Shown here piece by piece: positions 58,718 through 64,000 of a DNA stretch of 64,000 nt. The position numbers were made by a program, and so were the translations under genes. The notes below the pieces were generated by a model, which did not search any database, was not told the DNA's origin, and saw only the letters and a program-made list of their open reading frames with translations. Every line of letters starts with the position of its first letter. The stretch's first letter is position 1. Location: assembly GCA_963773035.1 (NCBI GenBank), contig CAVYZX010000010.1, forward strand, positions 744,001 through 808,000, in the 5' to 3' direction. This stretch comes from CAVRXZ01 sp963773035 (lineage in GTDB: Bacteria; Acidobacteriota; Vicinamibacteria; Vicinamibacterales; CAVVIG01).

Positions 58718-61128
58718 AGGCCTTACATCGGCGGAAAGGGCGGGGTGGGCTGGAAAGGCGGGATGGGCAGGAAGGGCGGGCTGGCCTGACACTATCACCC
58801 GACGCGCAGTCCGCTCTCGCGCGCGTGGGCTTGTCGCGCAGATCCTTTATCAAGGGCTCGGGCGTCCTGATTGTCGGCTTCAGCATTTCGAGACTGGCGG
58901 GTGGGTTGGGGACCACGACCGATGCCGTGCTGGCTCAGAGGCTCGATGGCGCGGGCAGCAATCAGCTCGATTCGTGGATCGCCATCTCGTCCGACGGGAA
59001 CGTGACAGCCTATACCGGCAAATGTGAGCTCGGTCACGGGCTGTACACCGCCCAGACGCAGCTGATTGCCGAGGAGCTTTCCGTGCCGTTCGATCGCGTG
59101 AAGCTGATCCAATGCGACACGGCGCTCGCGCCGGATCAGGGCACCACTTCCGGCGCACAGTCGCACCCGACCAACTTCAACCAGGCGAATCTCGCGCTCG
59201 CTGGAGCGACCGCTCGAGAGGCGCTGCTGCAGATCGCCGCGACGCGATTCGGTGTGCCAGCCGCTCAACTCGCGGTCAAAGACGGAGTCATCAGCGTCAA
59301 GGCCGATCCCTCGAGGAAGGCCGGTTACGGTGAGCTGATCGGCGGGCGCAAGTTTTCAATGGCGCTCAACCCGAACGCCAAACGCAAACACCCCAGCGAG
59401 TGGACGGTCCTTGGAACCCCCGTGCCGCGCGTCGAGTTTCCAGCGATGGTCACCGGGCAATTCGAGTACGTGCACAACGTCCGAGTGCCGGGCATGGCGC
59501 ACGGAGCGGTCGTCCGGCCGCCGGCCGTTGGCGCGACCGTGACCGGTGTCGATGAAGCCTCCGTCCAGGGCCTGCCCGGCGTCGTGAAGGTCGTCGTCAA
59601 GAACAACTTCGTCGGCGTCGTTGCCGAGAAGCCGTTTCAGGCGCTCCAAGCCGCCGCCAAACTGAAAGTGTCGTGGACCGCGGGAGCAGGATTGCCTGCC
59701 CATCGCGACTTTCACGACCTGCTTCGAAATCAGAAGCCGACGCGCGATACGTTCCTTGTGAACTCGAAGGACGTCGACGAGAAGCTCTCGAGCGCCGCAC
59801 GCGTCGTCAAAGCGACCTATCGCTATCCATATCAGATGCACGGATCGATCGGCAGTTCGTGCGCGGTTGCCGATGTCCAGGCCGACAAAGCCACCATCTG
59901 GTCGGCGACGCAAGCCGTCTACCCGCTGAAGAGCACTGCCGCGATGATGCTCGGCATGCCCGTCGAAAGCGTGCGGGTGATTTTCAGAATGGGTGCGGGC
60001 TGTTACGGAATCAATGGCGCCGATACCGTGTCGTACGACGCGATGATTCTGTCGCAAGCCGTCGGGAGGCCCGTTCGCGTGCAGCTGACGCGTAAGGACG
60101 AAATGGCGTGGGAGAACTACGGCTTCGCCTTCGTGATCGACGAGCGCGCGGCCCTCGATGGAGAGGGTTCGATCGTCGCTTGGGATCATGAGGCATGGTC
60201 GCCAACGCTCGGCGGCCGGCCCGGCGCAACGAACCCCGGCAACGTCGTCACCGGATTTCTCGCCGGCTTTCAGCCGGCTCCCTTCACCCCAAGAACGCCC
60301 GCCCCCGATCCGGGTGGCTTCGCCAACAACAGCAACGCAGTGCCGTCCTACGTCACCGGATGTGTGGGCGGACAATGTGGAGGGACGGGGAATGTGTCGA
60401 GCCAGCGGGTCCTGACGCATAACGTCAAGTCGTCCTTCTGGACCGGACCTCTCCGTTCTCCCGAACGGTTGCAGAATACGTTCGCGCACGAGTCGTTCAT
60501 CGACGAGTTGGCCGCGGCCGTCAAGGCCGACCCGGTTGCGTACCGCCTCCGCCACCTGAGCGATCCCCGATTGAGCGAGGTCGTAAGGTCGGCGTCGAAG
60601 GCCGCGGGTTGGCAGGCCAGGCCGTCACCGCGCCCTGGTGGCGCGCGGACCGGCGTGGCAACGGGCCGTGGAGTCTCGTGCGTCCTGTACGAAGGCGACA
60701 ACGGCTACTGTTCGGTCGTCGCAGAAGTCGAAGTGAACCAGGACACCGGTCGCGTCAGCGTGAAGCGGCTTGTCATTGCCAATGACTGTGGCCCGATCTC
60801 AAACCCGGATGGACTGAAGAACCAGCTCGAAGGCGGCGCCCTTCAAGGTATGAGCCGGGCGCTTTCAGAAGAGGTGACGTGGGACGACCAGAAAGTGACG
60901 TCCATCGACTGGCGCACCTACCGGCCGCTGTACCTGGGCGCCGATGTTCCGACGATCGAAACCGTCTTGATCAACCGGCCCGACGGAAAGGCCATGGGCG
61001 CAGGAGAAACGGCCGTTACGGTCGTCCCGGCGGCAATCGCCAATGCGATTTTCGACGCCACCGGCGCACGGATCCGCCAAGTGCCGTTTACGCCTGAGCG
61101 CGTCAAGGCGGCTCTGAACGCACTTTAG
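58714..61128 (+). CDS. molybdopterin-binding large subunit, IorB-type (Tat-exported)
   Basis: An 804-residue enzyme. A twin-arginine signal LSRRSFIKGSGVLIVGF (about residues 40-56) shows export of the folded, cofactor-loaded complex. Aldehyde-oxidase/XDH blocks follow: GKCELGHGLYTAQTQLIAEEL, DQGTTSGAQSHPTNF, YPYQMHGSIGSSCAVADV, RMGAGCYGINGADTVSYDA and, near the end, KAMGAGETAVTVVPAAIANAI with the catalytic Glu. Substrate probably an N-heterocycle or aldehyde. The first 38 residues before the Tat motif contain a Gly/Arg/Gln/Glu stretch read from a minisatellite (58731-58785), so the mature protein is not affected. Confidence 0.92.
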   Translation: MKALHRRKGRGGLERRDGQEGRAGLTLSPDAQSALARVGLSRRSFIKGSGVLIVGFSISRLAGGLGTTTDAVLAQRLDGAGSNQLDSWIAISSDGNVTAYTGKCELGHGLYTAQTQLIAEELSVPFDRVKLIQCDTALAPDQGTTSGAQSHPTNFNQANLALAGATAREALLQIAATRFGVPAAQLAVKDGVISVKADPSRKAGYGELIGGRKFSMALNPNAKRKHPSEWTVLGTPVPRVEFPAMVTGQFEYVHNVRVPGMAHGAVVRPPAVGATVTGVDEASVQGLPGVVKVVVKNNFVGVVAEKPFQALQAAAKLKVSWTAGAGLPAHRDFHDLLRNQKPTRDTFLVNSKDVDEKLSSAARVVKATYRYPYQMHGSIGSSCAVADVQADKATIWSATQAVYPLKSTAAMMLGMPVESVRVIFRMGAGCYGINGADTVSYDAMILSQAVGRPVRVQLTRKDEMAWENYGFAFVIDERAALDGEGSIVAWDHEAWSPTLGGRPGATNPGNVVTGFLAGFQPAPFTPRTPAPDPGGFANNSNAVPSYVTGCVGGQCGGTGNVSSQRVLTHNVKSSFWTGPLRSPERLQNTFAHESFIDELAAAVKADPVAYRLRHLSDPRLSEVVRSASKAAGWQARPSPRPGGARTGVATGRGVSCVLYEGDNGYCSVVAEVEVNQDTGRVSVKRLVIANDCGPISNPDGLKNQLEGGALQGMSRALSEEVTWDDQKVTSIDWRTYRPLYLGADVPTIETVLINRPDGKAMGAGETAVTVVPAAIANAIFDATGARIRQVPFTPERVKAALNAL
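58731..58785. repeat. GGGCAGGAA-type minisatellite in the Tat-leader coding region
   Basis: Purine-rich units (GAAAGGGCGGGGT, GAAAGGCGGGAT, GGGCAGGAAGGGCGGG) on the coding strand. They are translated in the same phase as the gltX array (GGG-CAG-GAA, Gly-Gln-Glu). Confidence 0.8.
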
Positions 61129-61215
61129 TGTGGCTTCCGGCTTTAGCCGGAAGATCAACGTGGCTTCCGGCTTTAGCCGGAAGATCAACGCCGACGCCTA
61201 AAGGCGGAAGCTACT
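61129..61215. repeat. REP-like cluster: two identical palindromic units plus one half unit
   Basis: GTGGCTTCCGG CTTTAGCCGGAAGATCAAC occurs twice in tandem (61131-61190), followed by CGCCTAAAGGCGGAAGC in opposite orientation. It starts 1-2 bases after the stop codon of the Mo-hydroxylase gene and separates it from the esterase. Confidence 0.85.
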
Positions 61216-61248
61216 CGGAAAAATCACTTGAGGCTCAGGAGGTTGTGG

Positions 61249-62202
61249 ATGCCGCTCGACACCGAATCGAAAGAATTCATGAACTTGTTGACCTCGTTCG
61301 GAGGCCCGCCTCTCTGGGAGCTGCCGATTGGTGACGCTCGAACGGCCGTGAACGGTCTGTCGACACAGCTCTGTGGGCCGCTCGCCGATGTTCACGAGGT
61401 CATCAATCGGAAGATTTCCGGACCCACGGGCGAGTTCGGGATCCGTCTCTACACTCCGAAAGCGAGCCGTGAGCCGTTGCCTATCGTGCTGCACTACCAC
61501 GGCGGCGGATGGGCGTTGTGCAATCTCGACACACACGACGCCATCGCGCGCTTCTATTGCAAGCACGCCGACGCCATTGTCATAAGCGTCGACTATCGTC
61601 TGGCGCCCGAGCACAAATTTCCAGCCGCGGTAGACGACAGCTTCGCGGCATTTTGCTGGGCGGTCGATCATGCGGGCGAGTTCGGAGGCGATCCGAAGCG
61701 TGTGGCGGTAACCGGCGACAGCGCCGGCGGCACGTTGAGCACGGTCGTATGTCAACTCGCCAAGTCAAAGGGTGGACCGAAGATCGCCTTTCAGGCGCTC
61801 CTCTATCCGGCCGTCGATCTCGATCTCAAGGCCGACTATGCGTCGCGCAAGCAGTTCGACGGACCGGAGTACTTCCTGTCGCTGGCTGAAATGGAGTGGT
61901 TTGGGTCGCTCTACTTCAACGCCCCCGCGCAGGACGTCAAGGATCCTCGCGCCTCACCACTGCTGAGCCCAGACCTCGCGGGACTTCCGCCCGCGCTGAT
62001 TGTCACGGCGGGTTGCGACGTCCTGCTCGACGAAGGGAAGGTCTACGCGGACAAGCTGAAAAGCGCCGGCGTGCCGGTGGAATACCGCTGCTTCGAGGGC
62101 ACGATTCACGCGTTTGTGTCGTTCAGCGGCGCCATTCCGAAAGGTAGCGAAGCGATGGCGCTGGTCGCCTCGCGACTCCGGCAAGCGCTTCACGCCTCAT
62201 GA
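61249..62202 (+). CDS. alpha/beta-hydrolase, hormone-sensitive-lipase family
   Basis: A 317-residue cytoplasmic esterase. The oxyanion motif HYHGGGWALC (about residue 85), the nucleophile elbow VAVTGDSAGGTLSTVV, the Asp in VTAGCDVLLDEGKVYAD and the His in EGTIHAFVSF form the full catalytic set of bacterial HSL (family IV) esterases. SVDYRLAPEHKFPAAVDD is also typical. Start ATG 61249 is fixed by AGGAGG seven bases upstream. It probably hydrolyses short acyl or aryl esters; neighbouring oxidoreductases suggest a catabolic role. Confidence 0.92.
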   Translation: MPLDTESKEFMNLLTSFGGPPLWELPIGDARTAVNGLSTQLCGPLADVHEVINRKISGPTGEFGIRLYTPKASREPLPIVLHYHGGGWALCNLDTHDAIARFYCKHADAIVISVDYRLAPEHKFPAAVDDSFAAFCWAVDHAGEFGGDPKRVAVTGDSAGGTLSTVVCQLAKSKGGPKIAFQALLYPAVDLDLKADYASRKQFDGPEYFLSLAEMEWFGSLYFNAPAQDVKDPRASPLLSPDLAGLPPALIVTAGCDVLLDEGKVYADKLKSAGVPVEYRCFEGTIHAFVSFSGAIPKGSEAMALVASRLRQALHAS

Positions 62203-62297
62203 GGCCGGATAGAGGTAGACCTGGCGTGTAAACGAACTATAAGTACGGACGTATTGAACGGGGATCGACCCAAGGCTTGGCTTTTGGGAGAAAACAC

Positions 62298-63287
62298 ATG
62301 AAACGCCTGCTGACGCTCGGAGTCATCGTCGGAATCGGGGCAACCGTCATGGTTGGAGCTGGGTTGCAAGCTCAACAGGCAGGCCAGCAACCCGGTGGAG
62401 CTGCACCCGCGGGCCAGGGCCGAGGCGGCCCACCCAACTTCCCTCCGGTCAGCGCCGCCCAAAAGGTCGCTGACAACCTCTACATGATCCCGGGACAGGG
62501 AGGGAATACGGCTGCGTTCGTGACCGCTAACGGCGTCGTGCTGGTCGATACCAAGCTGGCTAACAACGGACAGGCCATTCTCGATCAGGTGAAAGCCGTC
62601 ACGACCAAGCCAATCACTCACATCATCAACACGCACACCCACGGCGACCACACCGGCAGCAACGACTTCTTCCCCGCGTCGGTCGAGATCGTGACTCAGG
62701 AAAATACCAAGGCCAACATGGAGAAGATGGACGCGTTCAAGGACCCAGCCAAGAAGCATGGCTTGCCCGACAAGACGTATAAAGACAAGCTGACGCTCCT
62801 CAGCGGGAACGACTCCGTCGACCTGTACTATTACGGCCCGGCGCATACCAATGGCGACTCGTTCGTGGTGTTCCGAAACGCCCGCGTGATGCACGCCGGC
62901 GATGCATTTGCCCGGAAGGGACAGCCGCTCATCGACGTCAACAACGGCGGCAGCGGCATCGCTTACGGCGAGACGATCGGAAAGGCTGCAAGCGGCATCA
63001 AGAACGTGGATACGGTCATCACCGGACACAGCACCGTCATGAAATGGCAGGACTTCGCCGACTACGGCGAGTTCAACCGTCTGTTCCTCGCGCACGCGCG
63101 TGAATCGCTCAAGGCCAACAAAACGCCGGAGCAAGCCATGGCGGATCTCAAGCTGCCCGACAAGTTCAAGGACTACGATCTGGCCGGCGGCCGTGGCGGT
63201 CCAGGCGGGAATTTCGGTGTGATCTTCCAGGAGTTACAGAAAAATAGGTTAAAGGTTCAAGGGTTCAAACGCCTTTGCCCCGGTTGA
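62298..63287 (+). CDS. exported metallo-beta-lactamase-fold hydrolase
   Basis: A 329-residue exported protein (signal peptide VGIGATVMVGAGLQAQ) with a Gly/Gln/Pro-rich linker. The zinc site is HTHTHGDHTGSN (HxHxDH, about residue 118); further ligands are HAGDAF and VITGHST. Proteins of this fold include lactonases, sulfatases and quinoprotein-relay proteins. Ends in the sequence KNRLKVQGFKRLCPG, which is read from a GGTTCAA array; the native protein probably stopped near FQELQ. Start ATG 62298 chosen over an in-frame ATG at 62277 because GGGAG precedes it. Confidence 0.88.
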   Translation: MKRLLTLGVIVGIGATVMVGAGLQAQQAGQQPGGAAPAGQGRGGPPNFPPVSAAQKVADNLYMIPGQGGNTAAFVTANGVVLVDTKLANNGQAILDQVKAVTTKPITHIINTHTHGDHTGSNDFFPASVEIVTQENTKANMEKMDAFKDPAKKHGLPDKTYKDKLTLLSGNDSVDLYYYGPAHTNGDSFVVFRNARVMHAGDAFARKGQPLIDVNNGGSGIAYGETIGKAASGIKNVDTVITGHSTVMKWQDFADYGEFNRLFLAHARESLKANKTPEQAMADLKLPDKFKDYDLAGGRGGPGGNFGVIFQELQKNRLKVQGFKRLCPG

Positions 63288-63339
63288 GCCCCGCGAACCC
63301 TCTGAACCGTTGAACCTTTTGAACCGTTGAACCTTTTTT
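63246..63339. terminator. GGTTCAA/TTGAACC inverted arrays between convergent genes
   Basis: GGTTAAAGGTTCAAGGGTTCAAAC is followed after about 30 bp by TGAACCGTTGAACC and TTTTGAACCGTTGAACC, ending in TTTTTT. Arrays of the same 7-nt unit in opposite orientations can pair as a long imperfect hairpin with a T-run, acting as a terminator between the MBL-fold gene and the ADOP permease gene. Confidence 0.65.
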
Positions 63340-63340
63340 C

Positions 63341-64000
63341 TTACTCCGCCCGCAAGGCTTCCACGGGATCCACAGCTGCCGCCCGACGCGCGGGCAGATA
63401 GCTGGCGGCCAACGTCGCGATCACCAAAACAACTGGCACGGCGACGTACGTCACCGGATCCAAGGCACTTATTCCAAACAACAGTGACGACATCACTCGC
63501 GTCAGCCCAGTCGCCGCAGCGAGCCCAATTGCCGTGCCGACACCGGCGAGCGTCAGCCCATCTCGAACAAACATCCGTTTGAGTTGGCCCGGCTGCACGC
63601 CGAGCGCCAGCCGAATCCCGATCTCCCGGGTTCGCTGCGAGACCGCGTACGAGATGACTCCGTAGATGCCGACGACGCCCAGGACCAGCGCCATAGCGCC
63701 GGAGATCGCCAGCATCACCAGCGTGAAAGACGTCCGCGCCATCGAGCGATCGTAGATCTCCTGCATCGTCTGCACGGAGGCAAGTGGGAGACTCGGGTTC
63801 ACCGACCAGACGGCTTGCCTCATCTCGTTCAGAAAGGCTTCCGTACCCGCACGTTCGCTCCTGATCGCCAACGCGATCGCGCGCGTGACGTTCACCTGCA
63901 TCCGCCCCGCCGGTGTGATCGCTTCCCGTGTCGAGGGCCAGTACACGATGGTGGGCGCTGACGCGTGGACTCCGTTCTCACGAACGTCCTGAACGACACC
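63341..64000 (-). CDS. ADOP-type FtsX permease, C-terminal part (runs off the window)
   Basis: The last 219 codons of a large FtsX/MacB-like permease; the frame is open through base 64000, so the start lies outside. Visible are the end of a MacB_PCD periplasmic domain (GVVQDVRENGVHASAPTIVYWP, in parts; LASVQTMQEIYDRSMARTSF) and the core helices with SQRTREIGIRLALGVQPGQL, VMSSLLFGISALDPVTY and YLPARRAAAVDPVEALRAE. The RTREIGIRLALG and DPVEALRAE text is diagnostic of the Acidobacterial duplicated orphan permeases, which lack a dedicated ATPase. Confidence 0.9.
   Translation of the reverse strand, partial: GVVQDVRENGVHASAPTIVYWPSTREAITPAGRMQVNVTRAIALAIRSERAGTEAFLNEMRQAVWSVNPSLPLASVQTMQEIYDRSMARTSFTLVMLAISGAMALVLGVVGIYGVISYAVSQRTREIGIRLALGVQPGQLKRMFVRDGLTLAGVGTAIGLAAATGLTRVMSSLLFGISALDPVTYVAVPVVLVIATLAASYLPARRAAAVDPVEALRAE

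Noticed and set aside
60865..61188. Minus-strand frame with repeated FRLKPEAT peptides
   Set aside because: The peptides are translations of the REP palindromes at 61129-61215, and the remainder is antisense to the molybdenum hydroxylase.

Overview
The window is high-GC bacterial chromosomal DNA, most likely from a member of the Acidobacteriota close to Vicinamibacteria. This is inferred from gene content, not from a marker gene: DUF6152 proteins paired with secreted 'WTPPRTPWGDPDLQG' proteins, a Ser/Thr kinase fused to a TolB-like propeller, an ADOP-type FtsX permease, PQQ propellers with an N-terminal c-heme, and intergenic palindromes whose chance translation reads FRLKPEAT or LPPKGGSHT. 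No rRNA gene or CRISPR array is present, and one tRNA was found.

Region 1 (1-4966) is the right end of an integrative element sitting at the 3' end of a tRNA-Gln(CTG). It holds a replication-relaxation-like gene, an unknown partner gene, about 1.25 kb of non-coding DNA rich in palindromes, two small helix-turn-helix (excisionase-like) genes and a tyrosine integrase that ends 11 bp from the tRNA. Three of its five genes carry single-base frameshifts. Region 2 (5.1-12.2 kb) has a KGG stress protein, gltX (with an in-frame minisatellite insertion), an FAD oxidoreductase, a three-gene set of secreted DUF6152 and related proteins, and a methyltransferase.

Region 3 (12.36-20.07 kb, minus strand) is the most interesting locus: a compact seven-gene operon encoding a von Willebrand A lipoprotein, a PspA/IM30 protein, a membrane-anchored solute-binding protein fused to an OmpA peptidoglycan-binding domain, an ABC permease, an ABC ATPase, a membrane/coiled-coil protein and a two-module AAA+ ATPase. 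It looks like an envelope-stress or cell-wall-tethered transport machine that I cannot match to a named system. Region 4 (20.2-32.2 kb) has a PAP2 phosphatase, a ppx/gppA-ppk1 polyphosphate operon, a MacA/MacB-type efflux operon and a second DUF6152 module.

Region 5 (32.5-39.4 kb) contains a decaying Rieske/YceI/c-heme outer-membrane operon, a glycoside-hydrolase-like lipoprotein with a beta-barrel partner, and a kinase-propeller sensor. Region 6 (39.4-48 kb) contains the two subunits of an aconitase X enzyme separated by a GT-C glycosyltransferase, an MFS transporter, an IlvD/Edd dehydratase, and an overlapping cysC-sulfotransferase pair. Region 7 (48-64 kb) is dominated by periplasmic and exported functions: a ModA-like binding protein, a VOC-ArsR-SRPBCC operon, two PQQ/c-heme dehydrogenases, two serine beta-lactamase-fold hydrolases, a two-subunit molybdenum hydroxylase, an HSL-type esterase, a metallo-beta-lactamase-fold hydrolase and a truncated ADOP permease.

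Two genome-wide patterns stand out. Many gene junctions carry short tandem arrays of mostly 7-nt (sometimes 8- or 9-nt) units, each junction with a different sequence; several genes take their stop codon and last residues from such an array, and a 9-nt unit is translated in frame as Gly-Gln-Glu in two unrelated proteins. A family of palindromic REP-like elements lies between other genes. Single-base frameshifts cluster at 0.9-4.5, 27.5 and 32.5-34.5 kb and could be real decay or assembly errors.
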